Assembly: GCF_026339955.1 (NCBI RefSeq)
Contig: NZ_JAPEPW010000001.1
Span: 7,027,001 to 7,091,000 of the forward strand
Source: Streptomyces sp. NBC_01549
GTDB lineage: Bacteria; Actinomycetota; Actinomycetes; Streptomycetales; Streptomycetaceae
DNA length: 64,000 nucleotides
Direction of reading: 5' to 3'
Position 1 is the stretch's first letter, and the number at the start of each line of letters is the position of its first letter. Below the pieces are notes generated by a model, which ran no database searches, was not told the origin of the DNA, and saw only the letters and a list, made by a program, of their open reading frames with translations. The translations under genes and the position numbers were made by a program. This document shows positions 49,601 through 57,391 of this stretch, one piece after another.

Positions 49601-49733
49601 GTCCGACGCGCCGACCGTGATCACCTTCGACGGGGTAAGAGGCTCAGGGCTGCGGCTCCTCATGACGAGCGGGCACCCGGGCGCCACCGAGGGCGGGCTG
49701 CGGATCAGCCGTCTGGAGGTCCCGGTGGTCTGA
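46635..49733 (+). CDS. Tat-exported GH2 beta-galactosidase-like enzyme
   Basis: The 1032-residue protein begins with a twin-arginine signal (TRRSVLIAGTAVPAAESLLG, cleavage about residue 33), then a GH2 sugar-binding domain (ELRDGWRFAL, SVPHDWS), immunoglobulin-like domain and TIM barrel. The acid/base Glu is in WSIGNEIPD and a candidate nucleophile is in LFESESSS. Later come a DUF4982-like part and a big_1-like domain, and a C-terminal discoidin-like carbohydrate-binding module (RVEVSFTVDATHALPASVEV). It would hydrolyse galactosides or similar glycosides outside the cell. GGGAGAG precedes the ATG. Its last 90 bases overlap the convergent cytochrome b gene. Confidence 0.88.
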   Translation: MTVTRRSVLIAGTAVPAAESLLGAADAWADSPGRAAGRRSVELRDGWRFALVNPGGITDPTGAYEGAAQPGYDDSAWREVSVPHDWSIEQTPTTEHGTTSGTGFFPGGLGWYRTTFTLPPALAGRRISVEFDGVYMDSHVYCNGEEVGHHPYGYTGFAFDLTGLLHTDGTTENVIAVKVQNQLPSSRWYSGSGIYREARLVVTEPVHVQRWGTYVTTPDITAERAVVRVRTTVVNESGDAAEVQVVSRIVDPDGRTAARTSTTVPVTDRADETHELTVAEPRLWDFTTPDHRYTVETELRVGGARVDTCRTPFGIRTFRFDPDEGFHLNGVHAKIKGVDLHHDQGALGAAISVDAVRRQMTIMKSMGVNAFRTSHNPPSPQMIQVCEELGIVMMVEAFDCWRTGKTRYDYGRFFDEWCEKDATEMVLAARNSPAVVLWSIGNEIPDSTSTPGLAMADRIIAAVKAADDTRPLVIGSDKYRRVPTKGSAADLMLAKLDGLGLNYNAAKSVDDLHAAYPHLFLFESESSSETSTRSTYQEPEHLNTGENHTPGRRAVSSYDNNLASWTMSGEYGHKKDRDRKWFAGEFLWSGIDYIGEPTPYDVFPVKASFFGAVDTAGFPKDMYHLFRSQWVSEPMVHLVPMTWNHEAGDTVEVWAYANVDTVELFLNGKSLGTRKFDTKTTTDGRTYLETTEASGDDKTFTSGPYPGSYTSPNGSAGKLHLTWKVPYEPGELKAVARRGGRTVATDVLRTAGAPHAIHLTSDRKSLAADGRSLVFVTAEVVDARGVVVPDAEHLIAFDIDGGSLAGLDNGREESAERYQASTRTAFHGKALAIVRSGTRPGSLKVTARSEGLRSATLTVRTTSARSKATTPPAAFLPDPGPGAPNEPRADASYSGRPDTLPPAMLDGDAATGWSNAFYKSATALLPAFSGARPEDWVSVTWSRSRAVDRVEVSFTVDATHALPASVEVAVWDGKRYVPVKGTAVDWATASDAPTVITFDGVRGSGLRLLMTSGHPGATEGGLRISRLEVPVV

Positions 49734-51191
49734 CGCGTCCCGGTGCTCGTGCTCGGTCAGCGTGTGGAGTTCGGCCGGGCCGAGCGGGCGGTGCACCTCG
49801 ACGTACTCGCCGTGCGGCAGGCGTGTGACGACGCCGGTCGCACGGCCGTGCGCCACCAGTTCCCGGTCCCGCAGCTGCAGTCCCAGGCAGATGCGGCGGG
49901 TGACCACGAGGACGACGGCCGGGACGACGAACACGGAGATCCGCACCGCCCAGGTGACGGTGTTGATCGACAGATGGAAGCGCGTCGCCACGATGTCGTT
50001 GCCGCCGCCCGCGAGCAGGATCAGATAGAGGCTGATCCACGCGGCTCCGATCGACGTACGGACCGGCCGGTTGCGCGGGCGGTCGAGGAGATGGTGCTCA
50101 CGCCGGTCTCCCGTGACCCACGACTCGATGAACGGGTACACGCCGATGGCGACCAGGAGCAGCGGGAAGACGACGATGGGGATCAGCACGCCGAGCACGA
50201 GCGTGTGCCCGGCCACGGTGATCTCCCAGCCCGGCATGACGCGCACCAGGCCCTCGGCGAAGCCCAGGTACCAGTCCGGCTGGGCGCCCGTCGACACCTG
50301 GTCGGCACGGTAAGGGCCGTACGACCAGACCGGGTTGATGGTCGCGACCGCCGAGATCAGCGCGAGGAGACCGAACACCAGGAAGAAGAAGCCGCCCGCC
50401 TTCGCCAGATAGACGGGCAGGAACGGGGTGCCCACGACGTTGCGTTCGGTTTTTCCCGGGCCCGCGAACTGGGTGTGCTTTTGGTACACGACGAGGATCA
50501 GATGTGCGACGACGAGCGCCGCCATGATCCCCGGAATCAGCAGGATGTGCAGCGAGTAGAAGCGGGCCACGATGTCGTGGCCGGGGAACTCCCCGCCGAA
50601 CAGGAAGAACGACAGATACGTGCCGACCACCGGCACCGCCAGGATCGCCCCGTCCACGAACCTGAGCCCCGTCCCGGACAGCAGGTCGTCCGGCAGTGAG
50701 TAGCCGAAGAGGCCCTCGAACAGACCGAGGAGCAGCAGCGTCCAGCCGAACACCCAGTTCACCTCGCGGGGCCTGCGGAACGAGCCCGTGAAGAAGTGCC
50801 GCATCATGTGCGTCAGCATCGCGGCGAGGAAGACCAGCGCGGCCCAGTGGTGGAGCTGCCGGACCAGCAGTCCGCCGCGCACGTCGAAGCTGATGTGGAG
50901 CGTCGAAGCGTACGCCTCCGACATCCGGATGCCGTTCAGGGGGACGTAACCGCCGTGGTACGTCACCTCGTTCATGGAGGGGTGGAAGAACAGGGTCAGG
51001 TACACCCCCGTGAGGATCAGGACGACGAAGCTGTAGAGGCAGATCTCGCCGAGGAGGAAGGACCAGTGGTCCGGGAAGACCTTGCGCAGATAGCGTCTGC
51101 CGAGGGCGTACACACCGAGCCGGCCGTCGAACCAGTCGGCGACGCGTTCACCGGAGGACGCCTTCGTGGGCCGGTGCTCCGTGGCGGTCAC
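49644..51191 (-). CDS. Stand-alone cytochrome b (QcrB-like)
   Basis: This 515-residue membrane protein has about nine helices and cytochrome b heme-ligand pairs: QLHHWAALVFLAAMLTHMMRHF and FYSLHILLIPGIMAALVVAHL, each His pair about 14 residues apart, and a PDWYLGF quinol-site motif. It resembles actinobacterial QcrB but has no Rieske or cytochrome c gene beside it. GTG 51191 overlaps the sigma-factor stop (GTGA). Its hydrophilic C-terminus (after GEYVEVHRPLGPAELH) is encoded antisense to the GH2 gene end. It is likely a redox partner of an ECF41-controlled process, or an orphan of unknown function. Confidence 0.85.
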   Translation of the reverse strand: MTATEHRPTKASSGERVADWFDGRLGVYALGRRYLRKVFPDHWSFLLGEICLYSFVVLILTGVYLTLFFHPSMNEVTYHGGYVPLNGIRMSEAYASTLHISFDVRGGLLVRQLHHWAALVFLAAMLTHMMRHFFTGSFRRPREVNWVFGWTLLLLGLFEGLFGYSLPDDLLSGTGLRFVDGAILAVPVVGTYLSFFLFGGEFPGHDIVARFYSLHILLIPGIMAALVVAHLILVVYQKHTQFAGPGKTERNVVGTPFLPVYLAKAGGFFFLVFGLLALISAVATINPVWSYGPYRADQVSTGAQPDWYLGFAEGLVRVMPGWEITVAGHTLVLGVLIPIVVFPLLLVAIGVYPFIESWVTGDRREHHLLDRPRNRPVRTSIGAAWISLYLILLAGGGNDIVATRFHLSINTVTWAVRISVFVVPAVVLVVTRRICLGLQLRDRELVAHGRATGVVTRLPHGEYVEVHRPLGPAELHTLTEHEHRDASDHRDLQTADPQPALGGARVPARHEEPQP

Positions 51192-52159
51192 GCGCGCTCC
51201 CCTTCCGCGACCCCGGTCTCCTGGTTCTCGTCGTCGCGCCGCACATGCGCGAGCTTCTCGGGATTGGTGACGATGTAGACGCCGGACACCTGCTCGCCGT
51301 CCGCGGTGAGGTCCATGACCATGACCGCGTAGGGTGACTCGCCCGCGAAGAGCACGGCGGAGTCGTCGCCGTTGACACGTCGGTAGCGAAGGTCGATTCC
51401 GGTGCCGCGGCCCGCGCGCCGGGTGGCGTAACCGGCGAACAGCCGCGCCGCCTTGTCCCGGCCGTGCACCGGACGCAGCCCGCCCGAGGCCTTCCCGCCG
51501 CCGTCCGTCCACACCGTGACGTCCGGTGCCAGGATCTCCATCAGCGCCGCGATGTCCCCGCCGAGCGCGGCCTCGACGAAACGCTCGGTCGCCTGCCGGC
51601 GGACGCGCGGATGGGCCTGGTAGCGCGGCCGGCGGGCGTGCACATGTTCCCGCGCGCGGTGCGCGAGCTGGCGCACCGCCGCGGGGCTGCGGTCGATGAC
51701 CTCCGCGATCTCGGTGTGCGCGTAGCCGAACACCTCGTTGAGGACGAAGACCGCGCGCTCCAGCGGGGTGAGGGACTCGAGGACCACGAGCATCGCCAGC
51801 GACACCGACTCCGAGCGCAGAGCCCGGTCGTCGGCCGAGTCCTCGGGGGCGGGCTCGTCGAGCAGCGGCTCCGGCAGCCAGGGGCCCACATACGTCTCGC
51901 GACGGCGGGTGATCGCGGCGCGCCGCGCGAGCGCGTGGTTCACGGCGATGCGTACGAGATAGGCGCGCGGGTTGGTGAAGCCCTCCAACGGGGTGCGCCG
52001 GGCGCGGCCCGTCCAGGACAGCCAGGTCTCCTGGAGTACGTCGTCGGTGTCGGCGACGCTGCCGAGGATGTTGTAGACGATCGCGAAGAGCAGCTCACGG
52101 TGGTCGACGAACACCTGCGTCGCGCCGTCGGCCGTCCCGGTCGCGGGGCTTTCGGACAT
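51188..52159 (-). CDS. ECF41-family sigma factor (SigJ-like) with SnoaL-like C-domain
   Basis: The 323-residue protein has sigma regions 2 (LLFAIVYNILGSVADTDDVLQETWLSW) and 4 (LTPLERAVFVLNEVFGYAHTEIAEVIDRSPAAVRQLAHRA), and a C-terminal SnoaL/NTF2-like domain with the ECF41 landmarks WLPEPL, TDGGGKASGG and TNPEKLAH. In ECF41 factors the C-terminal extension replaces a separate anti-sigma factor. The stop overlaps the cytochrome b GTG, so the two are coupled. Two direct repeats upstream (52210 and 52231) may be the autoregulated promoter. Confidence 0.92.
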   Translation of the reverse strand: MSESPATGTADGATQVFVDHRELLFAIVYNILGSVADTDDVLQETWLSWTGRARRTPLEGFTNPRAYLVRIAVNHALARRAAITRRRETYVGPWLPEPLLDEPAPEDSADDRALRSESVSLAMLVVLESLTPLERAVFVLNEVFGYAHTEIAEVIDRSPAAVRQLAHRAREHVHARRPRYQAHPRVRRQATERFVEAALGGDIAALMEILAPDVTVWTDGGGKASGGLRPVHGRDKAARLFAGYATRRAGRGTGIDLRYRRVNGDDSAVLFAGESPYAVMVMDLTADGEQVSGVYIVTNPEKLAHVRRDDENQETGVAEGERA

Positions 52160-52209
52160 GCCTTGCCTCCCTTGGTGCGCTCACTACTGCGAGGGGAGAA
52201 GCGGGCCCG

Positions 52210-52240
52210 AATGTGACGTCCGGAGGGTGAAATGTGACGT
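52210..52240 (-). promoter_or_regulatory. Direct repeats AATGTGACGT, 21 bp apart; candidate ECF41 promoter
   Basis: AATGTGACGT is at 52210-52219 and 52231-52240. On the minus strand they read ACGTCACATT. The upstream copy gives CGTCACA, close to the ECF41 -35 TGTCACA, and the downstream copy supplies CGTC, the ECF41 -10, 14 bases further on. This would place a start about 50 bases before the sigma start codon. The divergent transporter (52333) may share it. Confidence 0.55.
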
Positions 52241-52332
52241 ACGTCTCATGGGGTCCACTGGGCGTCACACCGGTCGAAGTCCACGCCCTCTTGAACGCGA
52301 GTCCGATGCCTCGACACAAGGAGACAGACACC

Positions 52333-53958
52333 GTGTTCAAGAAGTGGCACGACAAGTGGCACGGCAACCCATGGGCGATCCTCATCACGCTCTCCCTGGG
52401 CTTCTTCATGACCCTGCTCGACCTGACGATCGTGAACATCGCGATCCCCGACATGGGCCAGGACCTCGACGCCTCCCTCGACGAGATCCTGTGGGTCGTC
52501 AACGCCTACACCCTCGCCCTGGCCGTCCTGCTGATCACCGCGGGCCGCCTCGGCGACCTGCGTGGCAAACGCAACCTGTTCCTCGCGGGCGTCGCCCTCT
52601 TCACCCTCGCCAGCCTCGCCTGCGGCCTCGCGCGGGATCCGGCGCAGCTGATCGCGTTCCGCGCGGTCCAAGGCCTGGGCGCGGCGCTGCTCATGCCGCA
52701 GACCCTGTCGATCATCGCGGAGGTGTTCCCGGCCGACCGGCGGGGCGCCGCGATGGGCGTCTGGGGTGTGGTCGCGGGCGTCTCCGGGGCCCTCGGCCCG
52801 ATCATCGGCGGTGAGCTGATCACCCACCTCGACTGGCGGTGGATCTTCTTCGTGAACCTGCCGCTCGGGGTCGTGGTGCTGGGCCTTGCCGTAGCGATCA
52901 TCCCCGGTTCACGGCGCACCGTAGGCCACCGCTTGGACACCCTGGGCGTGCTGCTCGCCTCAGGAGCCCTGTTCTGTCTGGCCTTCGGTCTGACCGAGGG
53001 ACAGCGCTACGACTGGAACGCCTGGATCTGGTCGCTGTTCGGCGCGGCGGCACTTCTCTTCGCCGCCTTCCTCCGTCATGAGCGCGGCCAGCAGGGCGAC
53101 GACCCTCTCGTCCCCTTCTCGCTCTTCAAGGACCGCAACTTCACCCTCATCAACTTCGTGGGCGTCACCGTGTCCTTCGGCGTGGTCGGGATGTTCCTGC
53201 CGCTGACGATCTACCTGCAGTCCGTACTGGGCTTCAGCGCGCTCAAGTCCGGGCTCGTGCTGTTGCCCCTCGCGCTCGGCTCGTTCGTGACGGCCGGGCC
53301 CGCCGGAGTCCTCGCGGACAAGATCGGCGGCAAGTTCATCCTGATGACCGGGCTGCTCGCCTGGACGGCGGCCCTGGTGTGGATCGTGGCCGCGACCGAC
53401 GTCGGGTCGAGCTGGACGGCGGTCGCCTTCCCGCTCTTCCTCGCGGGTCTGGGCGCGGGCTGTACCTTCGCACCGATGGCCACGGAGGTCATGCGCAACG
53501 TACCGGCGAGGCTCTCCGGAGCGGCGTCCGGCGTCAACAACGCGCTGCGGCAGGTCGGTTCGGTGCTCGCGGGCGCCGTCGTCGGCGCCGTGCTCCAGGC
53601 CCGGCTCGCCTCCTCGCTCACCGACCAGGCCCGGCAGCGCGCCGGACAGCTGCCCGCCGCGTACCGCGAGGGCTTCGTCGGCGGCTTCTCCCAGGCGGGC
53701 ACCGACGTGAACGCGCGGCAGGCGGCACGGCTGCCGAAGGGTGTGCCGCACGACATCGCCGACCGCATGCGCGCACTGGGCGGCCAGGTCTTCGGCCACG
53801 GCTTCGTGCACGCCATGGGTCCCGCCGTCCTGGTCTCGGCCGCCGTCCTGCTGACCGGCGCGCTCGCCTGTCTCGCCGTACGCCGCCACCGCGGACCGTC
53901 GGCCAACCCGCACGCCCTTCCCGTCCACGAACCCGCACTGGAGGAAGTGACCTCATGA
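52333..53958 (+). CDS. DHA2-family MFS drug-efflux transporter
   Basis: The 541-residue protein has 14 membrane segments and DHA2 motifs: LSLGFFMTLLDLTIVNIAIP, ITAGRLGDLRGKRNLFLAG (motif A), RAVQGLGAALLMPQTLSII, and GVWGVVAGVSGALGPIIGG (motif C). It should export hydrophobic compounds by proton antiport. AAGGAG nine bases before GTG 52333 selects that start over ATG 52306. Its stop overlaps the hemerythrin-like gene (ATGA). Confidence 0.9.
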   Translation: MFKKWHDKWHGNPWAILITLSLGFFMTLLDLTIVNIAIPDMGQDLDASLDEILWVVNAYTLALAVLLITAGRLGDLRGKRNLFLAGVALFTLASLACGLARDPAQLIAFRAVQGLGAALLMPQTLSIIAEVFPADRRGAAMGVWGVVAGVSGALGPIIGGELITHLDWRWIFFVNLPLGVVVLGLAVAIIPGSRRTVGHRLDTLGVLLASGALFCLAFGLTEGQRYDWNAWIWSLFGAAALLFAAFLRHERGQQGDDPLVPFSLFKDRNFTLINFVGVTVSFGVVGMFLPLTIYLQSVLGFSALKSGLVLLPLALGSFVTAGPAGVLADKIGGKFILMTGLLAWTAALVWIVAATDVGSSWTAVAFPLFLAGLGAGCTFAPMATEVMRNVPARLSGAASGVNNALRQVGSVLAGAVVGAVLQARLASSLTDQARQRAGQLPAAYREGFVGGFSQAGTDVNARQAARLPKGVPHDIADRMRALGGQVFGHGFVHAMGPAVLVSAAVLLTGALACLAVRRHRGPSANPHALPVHEPALEEVTS

Positions 53959-54584
53959 CCACCGAAGCCACAGCCGGCACCGTCGACCTCACCGTCATGT
54001 ACGCCGCCCACGACGCCTTCCGCCGCGACCTGGAACGCCTCGGCGACGCGGCGGCCGACGGCACCGCCTTCACCCCCCAGGTCCGCGCGGGCTGGGACAA
54101 CTTCAGGCACCAGCTGCACATCCACCACACCGCCGAGGACAGTGATCTGTGGCCGCGCGTGGAGCGCAAGGTCGCGGGCCGCCCCCGGGACGTCGCGCTC
54201 CTGGCCGAGATGGAGGCGGAGCACGCTCTGCTCGACCCGCGGCTCACCGCCGTCGACGCGGCCCTGACGGACCGGTCGGCCGAACTTCCCTTCCTGGTCC
54301 GCACGTTGGCGTCGACGCTCGACGACCACCTCGCTCATGAGGAGGAGAGTGCCCTGCCGCTCATCCGGGAGTTGCTGACGCTCGCGGACTGGGGCGCGTT
54401 CACCGGTCGTATCCGCAAGACGCAGGGCGTGCGCGGGGCCGCGGTCTTCGTGCCGTGGATCGTCGACGGGGCGTCACCCGCCGACCGTGCCAGGTTCCTC
54501 GGCGCGCTGCCGCCGCCCGCACGGGTCCTCAACAAGCTGTTCTGGGAGGCGGGTTACCGCAGGCGCGGGCTGTGGAGGGCCTGA
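53955..54584 (+). CDS. Hemerythrin HHE cation-binding domain protein
   Basis: The 209-residue protein has His/Glu pairs in helices typical of the HHE domain: VMYAAHDAFRRDLERL, FRHQLHIHHTAEDSDLWPRVE, MEAEHALLDPRL and LDDHLAHEEESALPLIREL, which would hold a di-iron centre. It may sense or scavenge oxygen or NO, or protect the efflux system. Its ATG overlaps the MFS stop by four bases, so the pair is a unit. Confidence 0.85.
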   Translation: MTTEATAGTVDLTVMYAAHDAFRRDLERLGDAAADGTAFTPQVRAGWDNFRHQLHIHHTAEDSDLWPRVERKVAGRPRDVALLAEMEAEHALLDPRLTAVDAALTDRSAELPFLVRTLASTLDDHLAHEEESALPLIRELLTLADWGAFTGRIRKTQGVRGAAVFVPWIVDGASPADRARFLGALPPPARVLNKLFWEAGYRRRGLWRA

Positions 54585-54615
54585 GCGGCAGATCGCCGAG
54601 GAGCGCGGTACGTCG

Positions 54616-54783
54616 ATGAAGGCCCTGGTGTACGAGGCGGCCGCGGCCGACATCGTGCGGCACCGGGCGCTGAAGGAGGGCCCGGAGGTGTTCCGCCGCT
54701 TCCTCACGGCGCACGCCGACGAGTTCGCGGCGGCCTTCCCCGAGGACGAACCTCCCGGCAGGGGTGAGGGACGGACCGCCTGA
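54616..54783 (+). pseudogene. Possible remnant of an antitoxin-like gene
   Basis: The frame encodes MKALVYEAAAADIVRHRALKE and VFRRFLTAHADEFAAAFPED, 55 residues. Reading back from its start gives RQIAEERGTS, like the end of the second helix of a small RHH antitoxin, but no N-terminal DNA-binding strand follows in the frame. It is probably a truncated gene; it lies just after the hemerythrin gene. Confidence 0.35.
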
Positions 54784-54825
54784 GCGGATCTGAGACCGGC
54801 CGCGCGGCCCCCAACGGGTCCCGAG

Positions 54826-54862
54826 GCCGCCGGCCGAGGGCGGGAGGATCGGGGCCGGCGGC
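54826..54862 (+). terminator. Candidate hairpin after the MFS-hemerythrin unit
   Basis: GCCGCCGGCC (54826-54835) pairs with GGCCGGCGGC (54853-54862) across a 17-base loop. Confidence 0.5.
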
Positions 54863-55454
54863 CGGTTTCGCGCGGGAGAGCCGCCGTCCTGCGCGGGGCC
54901 TCCGAGAAGGGCCGGATTCCAGTGGACTACGGAGATCCGCGCGCCGGGACCGTGCGACGGGCTCCGGCGTGAGCGTGCGGTTCACACGGGGCGCATGGGC
55001 CCCGGCGCATGCGTGGAGCGCCTGAACACGGCCATCCATGACCGCGGCCACGAAAGCGGCCACGAAGGCGGCCGTGAGCGGTCATGAACGGTCAAGAACG
55101 TGGTGGATGGCATGGTGTATGAACATGGCGTATGCACCTGGTGCGCCGACGAGGCCCGTGAGCATGGTATGGGAAATTTCGAAAGCCGGTGCGAGCGGCG
55201 TGAGTTGGCGCAGTTACTGACTATCTTTCAATATGCGGATGTTGCCCAAGCGCCTTGTTGGTCGTGAGCGTTTTGTGCGAGGCTGAACTTACCGCGCGGG
55301 TCAATGGCCGGGTATGAAATCGGTGTTCATTATTCCGGCCCGACGGCCATTTCCCCGGCGCTCCGTCAAAAAGGTATGCACCAGGCAGGGGCCCCCTTTT
55401 CGGCGACCAAGAAAATTCTGTGTACCACCTTGCACCGTGGAAGGAACCCGGTCT
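54863..55454. other. Long intergenic leader before the sigma-like/lectin gene
   Basis: About 590 bases with no credible gene. It contains two imperfect copies of the unit GCGGCCACGAA near 55045-55070 and a stretch at about 55160-55340 with lower GC than the surroundings (GAAATTTCGAAAG, ACTATCTTTCAATATG), which is a likely promoter region for the gene starting at 55455. A longer frame from 55314 lacks a ribosome site. Confidence 0.5.
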
Positions 55455-57368
55455 GTGCCCACCCCCCACCCCCCTCGTCCCTCCTATCCTCCCGGCGGCG
55501 CTCCCGGGGAGTCCGACGAAGGCCTCGCCGCCCGGCTGAGAGGCCGGATGGAGGGCGAGGCCACGCAATCCGTCGCACTGCTGATGGCGCGGCACTGGCA
55601 GCCGACGTACGACTACGCGGCCATCTGCCTCGCCTCTTCCTCGAACGTCGCCTCGATGGTCGCCGCGACCTCGTTCCACTACGCGCTCGACTGCCTCATA
55701 CGCGGCGAGTCCGGCGCGGCCCTGCGGCCCCGACTCCTCGTGACCGTGCGGGACACCGTCAACGAGTGGTCCGGGGAGGACCGGATATCCGGCGTTCTGC
55801 CGGATTTGAGGAAACCCGCCGGGGGGCGGGGTATGCGGGCCGCGCAGTCCATGACCGCCGAAAATCGGAAGCTCGCCGAGCGCTCTTTCCATGCCCTGCC
55901 GCCGCTCGCCCAGTGCCTGCTGTGGCACACCGAGGTCGAGGCCGAGCACATATCCGTACCGGCCGGTCTGTCGGGCCTCGACGTCGACACCGCGTCGGCC
56001 GCTCTGGAGCAGGCCCGCGACCAATTCCGCCAGGGATGTGTGCGCGCCCACCGGGAACTCGCGCCGACCAAGGAATGCGGGTTCTACAACCGGCTCCTGG
56101 ACGTCCCGATTCGTCGCGGCGGTGCCCTGCTGCCGGATGTCCGACAGCATCTGGGGGAGTGCCGCCACTGCCGTCATGCCGCCGAGCAACTCAGCCATTT
56201 CGAGCGCGGCTTGGGCATCCTGATCGCCGAAGCGGTGCTGGGCTGGGGCGCTCGACGCTATCTCGACGCACGCCCGGGGCGCACGGGGCAAGCGGTGCGC
56301 TCCGAGGGAGGTCCCGCGTTCGACGCCGGACGTGTGAGCGGCGGCGAACGGCTGGGCGCGGGCGAACGTGAGGGTACCGGCGGGCGTCTCGGGACCGGTG
56401 GGCGTCCGGGGAGTGCCGGTCGGCATCGTCTGCTGGCACAGATTCCCGCACCGGCACGGCTGGCCCAGGTTGCCCAGAAGCACTCGAAGGCCTTGCTCAC
56501 GGGGGCGGGCACGGCCTCGGCGGTGCTGCTCGTGAGCGTGCTCACCATCAGTCTGTGGTCCCACGACGACGGTGGCGCCGATCCGGCCGCCTCCACGGGC
56601 GTCGGCAGCAGCCGCACCGTCTCACCCAGCCCCGTCACCCCGGGCCCCTCCGCCGACTCCTCGCCGCCGACCTCGGCCGGACTGCCCACCAGCACCGAGC
56701 AGACCCGGCTGCGCAACCTCGCCGCCGACCTCTGCCTCGACATCCGGGGCGGCAAGGCCAAGGCCGGTGCCGAGGCCGAGCTGGCCGTCTGCTCCTCGGC
56801 CTGGACCCAGCAGTGGTCGTACGAGAACGACGGCCTGCTCCGCAGCGTCGCCGACCCCACGCTGTGCCTGGACTCGCACGCCGAGGACGGTGTCGTCACC
56901 CTGGACCGCTGTGTCGCGAAGAGCGCCGCGCGGGGCGGTGACGTGCGCTACGACCTCACCGTGCGGGGCGAGTTGCTGTCCCGCTCGCGCGAGGGGCTGG
57001 CGATCACGCCCAGCTCCACCGACCCGAGCGCTGACATCGTGGTCAAGGACCGGGACGGCTCCGACGCACAGCGGTGGCGGACCGACTCCGACTCCGCCTC
57101 GGCCGATCCCGGGTCGCTGTCGATCGCGGGGACGGCGAGCGCCTCGACCAGGCCGGTCAGCGAGTCGCCGTCCCCACACGCCACGGCCGATGAGCCGAGC
57201 GCCTCGCCCAGCGAACCGCCGGCGGATGACCAGAGCGACCCGTCGGCGACCCCGTCGGAGTCCTCTGCCGAGCCCCGCTCCGTGACCGTCGACGACCGCA
57301 CGAGCCCCCGGCCCGCGCTGTCACTGCCCGCCCAACTCTCAGCAGTTGTGGAGGGGTTGGGGCTCTAG
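55455..57368 (+). CDS. Membrane protein: sigma-like N-terminus, zinc finger, TM helix, ricin-like C-terminus
   Basis: The 637-residue protein has five parts. Residues about 15-100 (RMEGEATQSVALLMARHWQP, SFHYALDCLIRG) resemble a degraded sigma region 2. About 140-205 (FHALPPLAQCLLWHTEVEAE, TASAALEQARDQFRQGCVRA) resembles region 4. HLGECRHCRHAAEQL at about 240 is a zinc-binding anti-sigma-type motif. A single TM helix follows at about 360-385 (GTASAVLLVSVLTISLW). Outside lies a Pro/Ser linker and a ricin-B-like domain (CLDIRGGK, QQWSYENDG, CLDSH, RWRTDSDS) followed by a Ser/Pro-rich end. It could link extracellular sugar binding to transcription. GTG 55455 has AAGGA upstream. Confidence 0.7.
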   Translation: MPTPHPPRPSYPPGGAPGESDEGLAARLRGRMEGEATQSVALLMARHWQPTYDYAAICLASSSNVASMVAATSFHYALDCLIRGESGAALRPRLLVTVRDTVNEWSGEDRISGVLPDLRKPAGGRGMRAAQSMTAENRKLAERSFHALPPLAQCLLWHTEVEAEHISVPAGLSGLDVDTASAALEQARDQFRQGCVRAHRELAPTKECGFYNRLLDVPIRRGGALLPDVRQHLGECRHCRHAAEQLSHFERGLGILIAEAVLGWGARRYLDARPGRTGQAVRSEGGPAFDAGRVSGGERLGAGEREGTGGRLGTGGRPGSAGRHRLLAQIPAPARLAQVAQKHSKALLTGAGTASAVLLVSVLTISLWSHDDGGADPAASTGVGSSRTVSPSPVTPGPSADSSPPTSAGLPTSTEQTRLRNLAADLCLDIRGGKAKAGAEAELAVCSSAWTQQWSYENDGLLRSVADPTLCLDSHAEDGVVTLDRCVAKSAARGGDVRYDLTVRGELLSRSREGLAITPSSTDPSADIVVKDRDGSDAQRWRTDSDSASADPGSLSIAGTASASTRPVSESPSPHATADEPSASPSEPPADDQSDPSATPSESSAEPRSVTVDDRTSPRPALSLPAQLSAVVEGLGL

Positions 57369-57391
57369 CGGGCAAGCGCGTCGGTCGGAGG

